DNA from: Dermatophilus congolensis
GTDB taxonomy: Bacteria; Actinomycetota; Actinomycetes; Actinomycetales; Dermatophilaceae
Direction: 5' to 3'
Assembly (NCBI RefSeq): GCF_900447215.1
Contig: NZ_UFYA01000001.1
Location: 1,116,001 to 1,180,000 of the forward strand
Length of the DNA: 64,000 nucleotides
The notes beneath the pieces were generated by a model. The model was given only the letters and a program-made list of their open reading frames with translations. It made no database searches and had not been told where the DNA came from. Below, in pieces: positions 1 through 9,045 of this stretch. Both the position numbers and the translations under genes were made by a program. The stretch's first letter is position 1. Every line of letters begins with the position of its first letter.

Positions 1-397
1 GACCATGCAGTTCACCGGCATAAATATCCCGGAAAGCGCCGACGTCGACTACGGCCTCCGAGACGAAGACCGCACCACTGCCGAGGCTCTCCGTCCAGGA
101 ACTGCCCTGCTCATCGTCTTGCGCGGCCCTAACCGCGGAGCACGTTTCCTGCTCGACTCTGCCGTGACAACTGTGGGGCGCCACACAGACAGTGACATCT
201 TTCTCGATGACGTCACTGTTTCTCGACGGCACGCAATTTTCGAGTACAAGGACGGCTTCTTCCACGTTCGTGACGTCGCTTCTCTCAACGGGACCTACGT
301 GAACCAAGAAATGACCGACTCGGCGGTCTTGCGCAGCGGCGACCAGGTTCAGGTCGGTAAGTTCCGTCTTCTTTTCCTCGCCAAGGATGAGATCTGA
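1..397 (+). CDS. garA: GarA/OdhI-type FHA regulator, N-terminus cut by window edge
   Basis: This is a forkhead-associated (FHA) phosphothreonine-binding protein. In Mycobacterium GarA and Corynebacterium OdhI it is a Ser/Thr-kinase switch that binds and inhibits 2-oxoglutarate dehydrogenase and alters glutamate metabolism. The FHA core is seen as VGRHTDSDIFLDD, VSRRHA and SLNGTYVN. The first ATG is at base 5, but the frame is open to the left edge. The residues T-M-Q-F there line up with the phosphorylated ETTSVF motif of GarA, which lies well inside that protein, so the true start is probably off the window. It lies 2 bases before the ftsR-like gene, the order found in Mycobacterium, where gcvH precedes garA. 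Confidence 0.9.
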   Translation, partial: TMQFTGINIPESADVDYGLRDEDRTTAEALRPGTALLIVLRGPNRGARFLLDSAVTTVGRHTDSDIFLDDVTVSRRHAIFEYKDGFFHVRDVASLNGTYVNQEMTDSAVLRSGDQVQVGKFRLLFLAKDEI

Positions 398-399
398 CC

Positions 400-1122
400 G
401 TGTCCGGTGCAGAGCACGAGGAAACGACTAAAGGAGAATCGTTCACGATCGGCGCGGTTGTTGATCTGCTATCCGAGGAATTCCCGGATCTCACGATCAG
501 CAAAATCCGGTTTTTGGAGTCCAAGCAGCTGGTAACCCCTGCCCGTTCTCCTTCCGGATATCGACACTTCCGCACATCTGATGTGGAACGCATCCGGTAC
601 ATCCTGCGTGCTCAACGCGACAATTTTTGGCCACTGAAGGTCATCAGGGAAGCCCTCGATGCAATGGATCGAGGGCTGGAACCTGCCCTCACACTCGGCT
701 CGACTCCCACCGCTCCAGCTGTGGAGCCCCCCTCCGTTCCCGGTGCAGCAGAACTCCTCACCCCACCAAACAAACTGCGCATCACTCTGGCTGAGTTAGC
801 TCGATCTGCGCACACCTCAGAGGCCTACATCGAATCTCTTGTCGGATACGGCCTCATCGTCCCTGACGAGGCTGGACACGTCGATGGTTACGCCATCCCT
901 GTTGCTACTTCAGCAGCAGTACTGGCCTCTTACGGGCTTGAGCCTCGCCACTTGCGGACATTCCGCACCGCTGCTGAACGTGAAGTAGGACTAGCGCAAC
1001 AGCTCAACCCCCGCCACGACGATGACAGCGGCGCAGAACGTCTCGGAGAGATGCTGCACGAATTCCTCACCCTCCACGCCGCATTAGTGCAGGCAGGAGT
1101 GGCGCGCTCACGTCACCCCTGA
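400..1122 (+). CDS. ftsR: MerR-family regulator, FtsR-like
   Basis: A 240-aa MerR-type DNA-binding protein with its winged helix at about residues 10-80, including the motif PSGYRHFRTSDVERI. It matches the Rv1828/FtsR family, whose Corynebacterium member activates ftsZ transcription. The remainder carries a Pro/Ala-rich linker (about residues 100-120) and a C-terminal helical domain, as in that family. It starts with GTG two bases after the garA stop, so the two genes are probably co-transcribed. The function in cell division is taken from the family, not seen in the sequence. Confidence 0.85.
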   Translation: MSGAEHEETTKGESFTIGAVVDLLSEEFPDLTISKIRFLESKQLVTPARSPSGYRHFRTSDVERIRYILRAQRDNFWPLKVIREALDAMDRGLEPALTLGSTPTAPAVEPPSVPGAAELLTPPNKLRITLAELARSAHTSEAYIESLVGYGLIVPDEAGHVDGYAIPVATSAAVLASYGLEPRHLRTFRTAAEREVGLAQQLNPRHDDDSGAERLGEMLHEFLTLHAALVQAGVARSRHP

Positions 1123-1201
1123 AGGTCCCCTTGGCCCGAACGGGAGAAACATCGATGCTTGCCCTGGCCATCTTGGGAGCGAATCGCGATAGGTTGGAGG
1201 A

Positions 1202-1711
1202 GTGCGTGACCTCGATGTGCTTGGCGTAAGAGTGGAAACCCCTACCAATCAACCCATCGTTCTCCTGCGTGAACGTGAGGGGGACCGTTACTTACCTGTC
1301 TGGATTGGTGCTGCAGAAGCTGCCGCGATCGCTTTCGCTCAACAAGGCGTTGAACCACCCCGCCCTTTAACCCATGACCTGTTGCGAGATGTCATCACTG
1401 GCCTTGGCGTTCTTCTTAACGAGGTGCAAATCGTCAAGCTCGAAGACAAGGTTTTTTATGCCGACCTCATCTTCAGCAATGGCGTGCGAGTGAGCTCACG
1501 CACCTCTGATGCGATCGCTTTAGCGTTGCGAACAGAATCACCGATCCGCGTGGTCGATGAAGTGATGGATGAGGCGGGAGTCATCGTCGATGACGACCGT
1601 GACGACGAGGTCGAAAAATTCAGGGAGTTCCTCGATAACGTCTCTCCCGAAGATTTCGACACTGAAGGTGGCCCTGAAGAACCCGCAGGGGATGACCTGA
1701 ACCCGAAGTAG
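1202..1711 (+). CDS. DUF151 bifunctional nuclease family protein
   Basis: A 169-aa protein of the bifunctional nuclease (DUF151/BFN) family, equivalent to mycobacterial Rv1829. The family core is clear: NQPIVLLRE, YLPVWIGAAEA, GVEPPRPLTHDL, FYADLIF and SSRTSDAIALALR. The C-terminus is acidic and ends in the typical EKFREFLDNVSPEDF stretch. The GTG start is very close to a GGAGG at 1196-1200, but the N-terminal MRDLDVLGVRVE fits the family exactly. It sits in the conserved order FHA, MerR, DUF151, MerR. The substrate in actinobacteria is not established. Confidence 0.88.
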   Translation: MRDLDVLGVRVETPTNQPIVLLREREGDRYLPVWIGAAEAAAIAFAQQGVEPPRPLTHDLLRDVITGLGVLLNEVQIVKLEDKVFYADLIFSNGVRVSSRTSDAIALALRTESPIRVVDEVMDEAGVIVDDDRDDEVEKFREFLDNVSPEDFDTEGGPEEPAGDDLNPK

Positions 1712-1770
1712 AACACCGCCGTTTGCATGCATTAAACCGCGACACGTGCCGTTGACGAGCATCGTTATCG

Positions 1771-1799
1771 TTGACCCTCGCTGGAGGTGTCCGTACTTT
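1771..1799 (+). promoter_or_regulatory. Candidate sigma-70 promoter for the second merR
   Basis: TTGACC at 1771-1776 and TACTTT at 1794-1799 are separated by 17 bases, about 70 bases before the merR start at 1869. This is a consensus-based prediction only. Confidence 0.45.
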
Positions 1800-1868
1800 C
1801 GAAGAGTCGGCCCGGCGCGAAGCACTCCAGCGAAGCATCATCTGGGCCACCATTAACCAGGAGGCCCT

Positions 1869-2465
1869 ATGGGTAAGGACAATGAAATGCCGGGCACTGA
1901 ACCGGCTCTCACCCTTCCCTCGGCCTCACCTCCAGAACAGGTTTCTGCCGAGGACCCGCAGGCGCTTCCTACAGATGCTGGGTTCCGTGGACCTGTCGCC
2001 TGCAAAGCTGTAGGAATCACCTACCGGCAGTTGGATTACTGGGCACGCACTGGTTTGGTAGAGCCTTCAGTGCGTAGCGCTGCCGGATCTGGCAGTCAGC
2101 GTCTTTATAGCTTCAGCGATGTCCTCGTCCTCAAAGTAGTGAAAAGGCTGCTAGACACGGGGGTTTCGCTCCAGCAAATCCGAAACGCTGTCGATGCTCT
2201 TCGCCAACGCGGTATTCATGATCTTGAGCAAGTCACCCTTATGAGTGATGGGGCCACCGTGTACGAATGCACCAGTAACGATGAGGTTATTGACCTTCTC
2301 CAAGGCGGTCAGGGTGTGTTCGGTATCGCTATTGGGCGAGTGTGGCGTGAAGTCGAGGGTGACCTTGCTGAACTGCCGGCCGAGCGCCTCGGTGAACCGG
2401 CTGCACCAACCGAACCAGCCATTGATGAGCTCTCTGCCCGCCGCGAGGCCCGCAAAACCGGTTGA
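1869..2465 (+). CDS. MerR-family regulator (Rv1830-like)
   Basis: A 198-aa MerR protein. The helix-turn-helix and wing occupy about residues 45-115, with the motifs ITYRQLDYWARTGLVEPS and QRLYSFSDVLVLK. A second region continues to about residue 160, and the tail is Glu/Ala-rich. It corresponds by order and sequence to Rv1830, which follows the DUF151 gene in Mycobacterium. The ATG has a good ribosome site (AGGAGG, 1859-1864), and a promoter candidate lies just upstream. The regulated genes are unknown. Proximity to gcvP is suggestive but proves nothing. Confidence 0.85.
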   Translation: MGKDNEMPGTEPALTLPSASPPEQVSAEDPQALPTDAGFRGPVACKAVGITYRQLDYWARTGLVEPSVRSAAGSGSQRLYSFSDVLVLKVVKRLLDTGVSLQQIRNAVDALRQRGIHDLEQVTLMSDGATVYECTSNDEVIDLLQGGQGVFGIAIGRVWREVEGDLAELPAERLGEPAAPTEPAIDELSARREARKTG

Positions 2466-2717
2466 CGCTGAGGGGCGCACGTCACTTGTGATGCAGGTAA
2501 CGTGGCCTTGTGTCCATCCGCGTCTGGATCCGCAGGTGGAGACGCCAATGTTAGTGTCAAAAAATCCCAGGGTGATCGTGGGGGCCTCGCAGGTGAGCAC
2601 ACGCCGTCGGTATTTGCCGATAACTCACCCACCGGTGTTCCAACGACCCGATATCGACAAACGGAGCACCGGCGCCAGTGACCGTCGGTGCACGAGTCAG
2701 AAGGCAGGAGAATTGCC

Positions 2718-5651
2718 TTGAGCACCGATTCCAACCGCACCGGCGAGCTTTCGGCTTTCGTTGGACGCCACATCGGCCCCACGAGCACTGACGTGGAGCA
2801 GATGCTCCAGACGATCGGGGTTAGCGACCTCGATGCGCTCGTCAATGCAACGATGCCCTCACAGATCCGGTTTAACGACGTCCTTAACATCCCGGCCGCC
2901 TCGTCTGAGAACGCTGTTCTTGCCGAGCTGGCCGAGAAAGCCGCCCGTAACACGGTCAAGGATTCGATGATCGGCCTGGGCTATTACGGCACGATCATGC
3001 CTAGCGTGATCCGCCGCCGAGTGCTGGAAAACCCTGCCTGGTACACGGCGTACACGCCCTACCAGCCAGAGATCTCTCAGGGCCGTCTGGAGGCACTGCT
3101 GAACTTCCAGACGATGTGCAGTGATCTCACCGGCATCGACATCGCGAACGCATCCCTGCTTGATGAAGGAACCGCCGCAGGTGAAGCCGTGACGTTGATG
3201 CGTCGGGCCAGCAAAGCTGCCAAAGACGCGGTTGTTGTTGTCGATGCGGACCTGTTCCCGCAAACCAAGTCGGTTATCAAAACGCGTAGCTGGCCGGTAG
3301 GAATCACTGTCGTTGAGGCTGATCTCAGTGGTGTCACTGATGCTGCCTCTTTGAAGGAAGCTGCCGGCGGGCACGAGGTATTCGGTGTCATCGTCCAGTA
3401 CCCCGGCGCTAGTGGCCAGATCCGTGACTACGCTGCTTTGGCTGAGGCTGTCCACGAAGGTAAAGGCCTTGTGGCTGCGGCAGCAGACCTGTTGGCGCTG
3501 ACGCTGCTGACGCCCCCCGGTGAGTGGGGCGCAGACATCGCGGTAGGTACCTCGCAGCGTTTCGGTGTGCCCATGCAGTTTGGTGGACCTCACGCCGGTT
3601 ACATGGTGGTACGTAAAGGCCTGGAGCGAAACATGCCTGGCCGCCTGGTCGGCACCAGTGTGGACGCTGATGGCAACCCAGCGAACCGTTTGGCTCTCCA
3701 AACTCGTGAACAGCACATCCGCCGCGAGAAAGCCACCAGCAACATCTGTACCGCGCAGGCTTTGCTGGCCATCCTTGCCTCCATGTACGCGGTTTACCAC
3801 GGCCCTGCTGGGCTGAAGAAGATCGCTACCACAGTGCATGCCCACGCCCGTGTCATTGCCGACAAACTCACTGCGGCTGGCGTGAACGTCATCACTGACC
3901 GTTTCTTCGACACCTTGACCGTTTTGGTCCCCGGTGGCGCCGGAGACATCCTGCTCAAGGCTGTGGCACACGGCATCAACGTCTGGCGGGCCAACGACGA
4001 CACGATCCTGCTCAGTTGTGATGAAACTACCGACAGCGACACTGTTTCGCGGTTGCTGTCTGCGTTCGGGGTCAAGATCAGCGCCGAAGAAGTCGACGAG
4101 CTCGTCTCAGGACTGCTGCCTGAGGGGAAAGAACTGACCGCTGCATTGAGTCAGGAATGGGGTCAGGCTTTTGCCCGTACCTCGGCTTTCCTGACAGCGG
4201 AGGCCTTCAATACTGTCCACTCGGAGTCTCAGATGCTGCGCTATCAGCGCAAACTTTCCGACAAGGACTATGCACTGGACCGCGGCATGATCCCGCTGGG
4301 TTCGTGCACGATGAAGCTTAATGCGGCCACGGAAATGGAAGCCGTCACCTGGCCCGAATTCGCTAACCTGCACCCGTTCGCCCCTGCGGACCAGACGCAA
4401 GGTATCCGTGAAATCATCACCGACCTGCAGCGCTGGCTGGTAGAAATCACTGGATACGACGCATTCACCCTCCAGCCGAACTCTGGTGCTGCCGGGGAGC
4501 TAGCTGCCCTTACTGCCATCCGTGACTACCACACCTCTCGCGGTGAAGGTGAGCGCGATATCTGCCTCATTCCCTCCAGTGCACATGGCACCAACGCTGC
4601 GAGCGCGGGTATGGCCGGATTCAAGGTGGTTGTGGTCAAGAGCACCGAGGGCGGTGAGATCGACCTTGAGGATTTGCGGTCCAAGCTGGATAAGCATGCG
4701 GGCAAGGTCGCGGCGATCATGATTACGTACCCCTCGACGCATGGTGTCTACGAGGACACGGTGACGACGCTGACGGAGTTGGTGCACGCCGAGGGTGGGC
4801 AGGTCTACATCGATGGGGCGAACATGAACGCTCTTGTCGGTGTAGCTAAGCCTGGCCAGTTCGGTGGAGATGCGAGCCACTTGAACTTGCACAAGACGTT
4901 CGCGATTCCGCACGGTGGCGGCGGTCCTGGCGTTGGCCCGGTGGGCGTGAAGTCGCATCTGGCGCCGTTCTTGCCTAACCACCCGTTGGATCCGAGCGCA
5001 GGTCCGCAGACGGGTTCTGGCCCGTGTGCTTCGGCGCCTTTTGGTTCAGCTGGTGTGCTGCCGATTACGTGGGCTTACATTCGCCTCATGGGTGGCCGGG
5101 GGTTGAAGCAGTCCACCTACAGTGCAGTGCTCAACGCTAACTACATTGCGGCGCGGCTGCGGGATTCATACCCAGTGTTGTACAGCAATGACGGGATCGT
5201 GGCTCACGAGTGCATTCTCGACCTGCGCAAGCTCACGCATGACAGTGGAGTGACGGTCGACGATGTGGCCAAGCGTCTTATCGACTATGGCTTCCACGCT
5301 CCGACGATGTCGTTCCCGGTGGCGGGAACACTGATGGTGGAGCCGACTGAGTCCGAGGACAAGGAAGAGCTCGACCGTTTCTGTGACGCGATGATTGCTA
5401 TTCGTGCAGAGATTCAGCAGGTTCAAGATGGTGAGGTTGCTGTGCAGGAGAGCGTGCTGCGTAACGCTCCGCACACGGCGGCCAGTATCGCGGGGGAGTG
5501 GAACCACCCGTATAGCCGTGAGATGGCTGTGTTCCCGGGCAATGTGGATCCGGCTTCGAAGTATTGGCCTCCGGTGCGTCGTATTGATGGCGCGTTCGGT
5601 GACCGGAACTTGGTGTGCACGTGCCCGCCGATGGAGTCTTACGAGGACTGA
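2718..5651 (+). CDS. gcvP: Glycine dehydrogenase (decarboxylating), P protein
   Basis: This is the 977-aa single-chain P protein of the glycine cleavage system. It decarboxylates glycine using pyridoxal phosphate and passes the aminomethyl group to lipoylated GcvH. Both halves of the fused alpha/beta type are present. The N-terminal half begins FVGRHIGP. The PLP lysine is in [18 protein letters not shown] (about Lys726). TTG at 2718 is preferred because AGGAG at 2706-2710 precedes it; an in-frame GTG at 2688 would add ten residues. gcvT and gcvH are not in the window. In Mycobacterium gcvH lies just beyond garA, so it may sit left of this window. I saw no glycine riboswitch in the 252-base leader. 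Confidence 0.95.
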   Translation: MSTDSNRTGELSAFVGRHIGPTSTDVEQMLQTIGVSDLDALVNATMPSQIRFNDVLNIPAASSENAVLAELAEKAARNTVKDSMIGLGYYGTIMPSVIRRRVLENPAWYTAYTPYQPEISQGRLEALLNFQTMCSDLTGIDIANASLLDEGTAAGEAVTLMRRASKAAKDAVVVVDADLFPQTKSVIKTRSWPVGITVVEADLSGVTDAASLKEAAGGHEVFGVIVQYPGASGQIRDYAALAEAVHEGKGLVAAAADLLALTLLTPPGEWGADIAVGTSQRFGVPMQFGGPHAGYMVVRKGLERNMPGRLVGTSVDADGNPANRLALQTREQHIRREKATSNICTAQALLAILASMYAVYHGPAGLKKIATTVHAHARVIADKLTAAGVNVITDRFFDTLTVLVPGGAGDILLKAVAHGINVWRANDDTILLSCDETTDSDTVSRLLSAFGVKISAEEVDELVSGLLPEGKELTAALSQEWGQAFARTSAFLTAEAFNTVHSESQMLRYQRKLSDKDYALDRGMIPLGSCTMKLNAATEMEAVTWPEFANLHPFAPADQTQGIREIITDLQRWLVEITGYDAFTLQPNSGAAGELAALTAIRDYHTSRGEGERDICLIPSSAHGTNAASAGMAGFKVVVVKSTEGGEIDLEDLRSKLDKHAGKVAAIMITYPSTHGVYEDTVTTLTELVHAEGGQVYIDGANMNALVGVAKPGQFGGDASHLNLHKTFAIPHGGGGPGVGPVGVKSHLAPFLPNHPLDPSAGPQTGSGPCASAPFGSAGVLPITWAYIRLMGGRGLKQSTYSAVLNANYIAARLRDSYPVLYSNDGIVAHECILDLRKLTHDSGVTVDDVAKRLIDYGFHAPTMSFPVAGTLMVEPTESEDKEELDRFCDAMIAIRAEIQQVQDGEVAVQESVLRNAPHTAASIAGEWNHPYSREMAVFPGNVDPASKYWPPVRRIDGAFGDRNLVCTCPPMESYED

Positions 5652-5663
5652 GGTTGAGGTGGC

Positions 5664-5691
5664 GTGGTGGAGGTTGAGAAACCTCCACCAC
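5664..5691 (+). terminator. Hairpin after gcvP
   Basis: A 12-bp perfect stem (5664-5675 with 5680-5691) has a GAGA loop, 12 bases after the gcvP stop. A second small hairpin with an all-T loop (5699-5715) supplies the T run. Together they look like an intrinsic terminator. Confidence 0.7.
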
Positions 5692-5721
5692 CGATCCTGT
5701 CTCATTTTTTGAGACGCATGT

Positions 5722-5769
5722 ATGGGGTTTGGCCCGAGCGTTCTTATTGACGCTCCTGCCAAGCCCCAT
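5722..5769. other. Nested double hairpin between gcvP and the ligase gene
   Basis: The outer arms at 5722-5733 and 5758-5769 pair over 12 bases with one G-U. Inside, GAGCGT (5736-5741) pairs with ACGCTC (5750-5755). It lies in a 274-base intergenic region with no gene. It may be a back-up terminator or a structured leader element. Confidence 0.5.
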
Positions 5770-5925
5770 GTGCGTTGTGCGTACCAGGGATGCGTGCGCA
5801 CGCTCACAGGTGGTAGGCGCAGAATGCATGCGCGCCCATGGGTGCGCCGTAGCGATAACAGCAGGTGATGCCGGTAGCGTGCGGTGTGTCTGTGTCACCC
5901 CCCGCTGGAGGAGGCTCTGAGCCGT

Positions 5926-7542
5926 ATGGGTCGTGAGATTACGTCACCGGAGTGGGACTTTTCTTTACCGGGCAGGTTTCGTTCCAAAGTGCAGCTTGAC
6001 CTGGATGTTTTCGAAAAACTTTTATCCGGAACAGATTTCGCTGAGGAGACCCCCATGACTGGGGTTGAGCTCGAACTGGACCTCATTGACGCCAATGGTC
6101 AAGCCGTGTTTGACAACCTCGCTGTCATCGATGCCTCTGAGGGGATCGATGTCGTGCCTGAGCTAGCCCGGTTCAATGTGGAGGTCAATGCCGAGCCCCG
6201 CCTGTTAGATGGGGATGCGCTCCACCGGCTCCGGGCCGAGCTGCGGGCCTCCATGGGTGAGGTGAACCGGGCTGCAGCCACGATAGGTGCCAGTGTGCTG
6301 CCCATCGGTCTGCTTCCTACGTTAACTACCGAGGAGTTAGCGGGGGAGTGGATGACCGAATCTAGCCGGTTCCAGGCGTTGAATGATGCGATCATCCGCG
6401 CCCGAGGCGAAGACGTAGTTTTGGACATCACAGGTCCTTCCCGCGAGCGCCTGCATATGGGGTGGCCCACTGTTGCTCCCGAAGGGGCATGCACGTCGTT
6501 TCAGTTGCATACTCAGGTGACGCCGCGTGACTTCGCACGGGCGTGGAACTCAGCGCAGGCGATTGCTGGTGCTCAGGTGGCGATTGGGGCGAATTCGCCG
6601 TATTTTTTCGGCACGGAGATCTGGCAAGAGGGTCGGGTTCCTGTTTTCACTCAGGCGGTAGATACACGGCCGGCAGAGTTAGTGAATCAGGGGGTGCATC
6701 CGCGGGTGCACTTTGGGGATAACTGGATTACCTCGATCTTTGATCTACTTGAGGCGAATGTGCGTTATTTTCCGCCGTTGCTGCCAGAGATGAGTGATGA
6801 GGATCCAGAAGCGGTGTTGGCTGCTGGGGGAGTTCCGCAGTTGGAGGAGTTGATGCTCCACAACGGCACTATTTATCGCTGGAACCGCCCCATTTATGAC
6901 ACTGCTGGGGGAGTTCCGCATTTGCGTGTGGAGAATCGGGTGCTGCCGGCTGGGCCGACTGCTGCTGACATGGTCGCTAATGCTGCGTTTTTCTTCGGGG
7001 CTACCCGGTTTTTCTCTCGGCAGACTCGTCCTATTTGGAGCAAGTTGTCTTTCACTGCCGCGGAGACGAATTTTTTGCGCGGTGCGCGGGATGGTTTTGA
7101 TGCGCAGATGTTTTGGCCAGGTGTTGGGCGGGTAACACCTGATCAGCTTGTTCTTGATGTGCTGCTGCCTGTCGCGGAGGCGGGTCTGCGCAGCTTGGGA
7201 GCAGATCAGGATGCTATCGACCTGTACTTAGGGGTGATTGAGGGGCGTTGTTTGTCGCGCACCAATGGGGCGGTGTGGCAGGTGCAAGCAGTGAAGGCTT
7301 TTGAGTCTCGTGGACAGTCCCGTGCTGAAGCGTTGCGATCTATGACGTTGCAGTATCAGGCCAATGCGCGCACGGGTGAACCAGTGCATACGTGGGATAT
7401 CCCTCACAGTGGGGGAGTGTTGCCGCCGATGGATAGCCTGACCGATCAGGGTGCTGAAATGCCCAGTTCCGGTGGGAGCAGCCGGCGCAGGGAAGGTCCG
7501 GTTGTCGCGCATGCTGTGCCTGGGCCGGTAAAACCGGAGTGA
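5926..7542 (+). CDS. Glutamate-cysteine ligase family protein
   Basis: A 538-aa enzyme of the GCS2/glutamate-cysteine ligase superfamily (ATP-grasp-like carboxylate-amine ligases). Supporting motifs are MTGVELELDL near residue 45, VVPELARFNVEVNAEP, and the conserved HLRVENRVLPAGPT near residue 330. ATG at 5926 is chosen because of the GGAGGAGG at 5907-5914 and because the family N-terminus MGREI fits. Many actinobacteria carry this longer paralogue while making mycothiol rather than glutathione (mshC is at the right end of this window), so the real amine substrate is uncertain. It stands alone between gcvP and pfp. Confidence 0.78.
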   Translation: MGREITSPEWDFSLPGRFRSKVQLDLDVFEKLLSGTDFAEETPMTGVELELDLIDANGQAVFDNLAVIDASEGIDVVPELARFNVEVNAEPRLLDGDALHRLRAELRASMGEVNRAAATIGASVLPIGLLPTLTTEELAGEWMTESSRFQALNDAIIRARGEDVVLDITGPSRERLHMGWPTVAPEGACTSFQLHTQVTPRDFARAWNSAQAIAGAQVAIGANSPYFFGTEIWQEGRVPVFTQAVDTRPAELVNQGVHPRVHFGDNWITSIFDLLEANVRYFPPLLPEMSDEDPEAVLAAGGVPQLEELMLHNGTIYRWNRPIYDTAGGVPHLRVENRVLPAGPTAADMVANAAFFFGATRFFSRQTRPIWSKLSFTAAETNFLRGARDGFDAQMFWPGVGRVTPDQLVLDVLLPVAEAGLRSLGADQDAIDLYLGVIEGRCLSRTNGAVWQVQAVKAFESRGQSRAEALRSMTLQYQANARTGEPVHTWDIPHSGGVLPPMDSLTDQGAEMPSSGGSSRRREGPVVAHAVPGPVKPE

Positions 7543-7598
7543 TTGGCGTACTAGGCTCGAGTTGACCGACGTCCATCAAGCCCGAAAGTGGTTCGTTC

Positions 7599-8816
7599 AT
7601 GTCAGACACCGCTGCGTCCGTGAAACGTGTGGCTCTGCTCACCGCCGGGGGATTTGCTCCCTGCCTGTCGTCCGCTGTCGGTGGCCTCATCGAGAAGTAC
7701 TCGAAGGTGGCTCCCGATGTTGAGATCATCGCGTACAAGCACGGCTACCAGGGCCTGCTCAGTGGTGACTTCTACACCATCACTGACCAGGTGCGTCAGA
7801 ACGCACACCTGCTGCACGGTTTCGGTGGTTCCCCGATCGGAAACTCTCGTGTGAAGCTGACCAACACTGCTGACCTCGTCAAGCGTGGGCTGGTCCCTGA
7901 GGGTGTGGATCCGCTGGACTTCGCAGCCAAGCGCCTGACTGAAGATGGCGTGGATGTGCTGCACACCATTGGTGGCGACGACACCAACACCACGGCAGCG
8001 GACTTGGCTGCTCACCTGGCCTCTAATAACTACCCGCTGACAGTAGTGGGCCTGCCGAAAACAATCGACAACGACATCGTCCCGGTTCGCCAGTCCCTGG
8101 GGGCTGACACTGCAGCACAGTACGGCGCTCAGTTCGCTGCCAATGTTGTTGGTGAACACAACGCTAACGCACGCATGCTCATCATTCACGAAGTGATGGG
8201 GCGTAACTGTGGCTGGCTAACCGGCGCGACTGCACGCAAATACCGTGATTGGCTCGACACGCGCCAGTGGCTTCCTGAAATTGGTTTGGACCGCCGTGCA
8301 TGGGACATTCACGGCATCTACGTGCCGGAAGCTCATATCGACATCGAGGCAGAAGCGAACCGCCTTAAAGCCGTTATGGATGAGGTGGGCTGCGTTAACT
8401 TGTTCATCTCTGAAGGCGCCGGCGTTGAGGACATCGTGGCCCGTATGGAAGCTGAAGGGGCAGATGTGCCTCGGGACGCATTCGGTCACGTGCGCCTAGC
8501 TGAAATCAACCCAGGGGCATGGTTTGGTAAGCAGTTCGCTGCGCTACTGGGTGCAGAAAAGGTCCTCGTTCAAAAGTCAGGTTATTTTGCGCGCTCCGCT
8601 GCCGCGAACGAATATGACCTCAACCTCATTGCTTCTATGACCGATCTCGCTGTCGACAAGGCTTTGGCTGGCGTTCCCGGAGTTGTTGGCCATGACGAAG
8701 AGAAAAATGACGAATTGCGGGCAATTGAATTTGACCGCATCAAGGGACACAAAGCTTTCGACGTCACTCAGGAGTGGTACGTAGAAATGCTTGACCAAAT
8801 TGGCCAGAAGCACTGA
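7599..8816 (+). CDS. pfp: Pyrophosphate-dependent 6-phosphofructokinase
   Basis: A 405-aa phosphofructokinase that phosphorylates fructose 6-phosphate in glycolysis. Two residues that separate donors point to PPi rather than ATP: GGDD (residues 125-128, where ATP enzymes have GGDG) and the Lys of PKTIDND (Lys154). The substrate-binding MGRNCGWLTG motif is also present. It begins with ATG after a weak ribosome site and is followed by a long hairpin. Donor preference comes from established PFK group signatures, not from assay. The reaction would be reversible, serving glycolysis and gluconeogenesis. Confidence 0.9.
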   Translation: MSDTAASVKRVALLTAGGFAPCLSSAVGGLIEKYSKVAPDVEIIAYKHGYQGLLSGDFYTITDQVRQNAHLLHGFGGSPIGNSRVKLTNTADLVKRGLVPEGVDPLDFAAKRLTEDGVDVLHTIGGDDTNTTAADLAAHLASNNYPLTVVGLPKTIDNDIVPVRQSLGADTAAQYGAQFAANVVGEHNANARMLIIHEVMGRNCGWLTGATARKYRDWLDTRQWLPEIGLDRRAWDIHGIYVPEAHIDIEAEANRLKAVMDEVGCVNLFISEGAGVEDIVARMEAEGADVPRDAFGHVRLAEINPGAWFGKQFAALLGAEKVLVQKSGYFARSAAANEYDLNLIASMTDLAVDKALAGVPGVVGHDEEKNDELRAIEFDRIKGHKAFDVTQEWYVEMLDQIGQKH

Positions 8817-8836
8817 TATTTAATCTTTTTCGTGCT

Positions 8837-8867
8837 GAACCCCACCTCGCGAAGCGAGGTGGGGTTC
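8837..8867 (+). terminator. Strong hairpin after pfp
   Basis: A perfect 14-bp stem (8837-8850 with 8854-8867) has a 3-base loop, 20 bases past the pfp stop. No T run follows, so termination may be hairpin-only. Confidence 0.65.
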
Positions 8868-9045
8868 ACTGCTGCATCGACCCTATTTGCGTAACAAGCA
8901 GGGGTTTTATGACACGAAATGATTACATGCTCACCTCAGATGCAGGCAGATGCGGACGACTGGTAGGCGGACCCGCCAAGATCCAAAGCCTTTTCCAGCA
9001 CGGCCGCACGATCGGCTGTGAAACGCACACTGAGGAGAATCCATC

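Noticed and set aside
2466-2717. Possible glycine riboswitch before gcvP
   Set aside because: The conserved tandem aptamer motifs could not be found in this leader by eye.
8817-9045. c-di-AMP riboswitch before the amidase gene
   Set aside because: Such switches often precede actinobacterial wall hydrolases, but the conserved core was not visible here.
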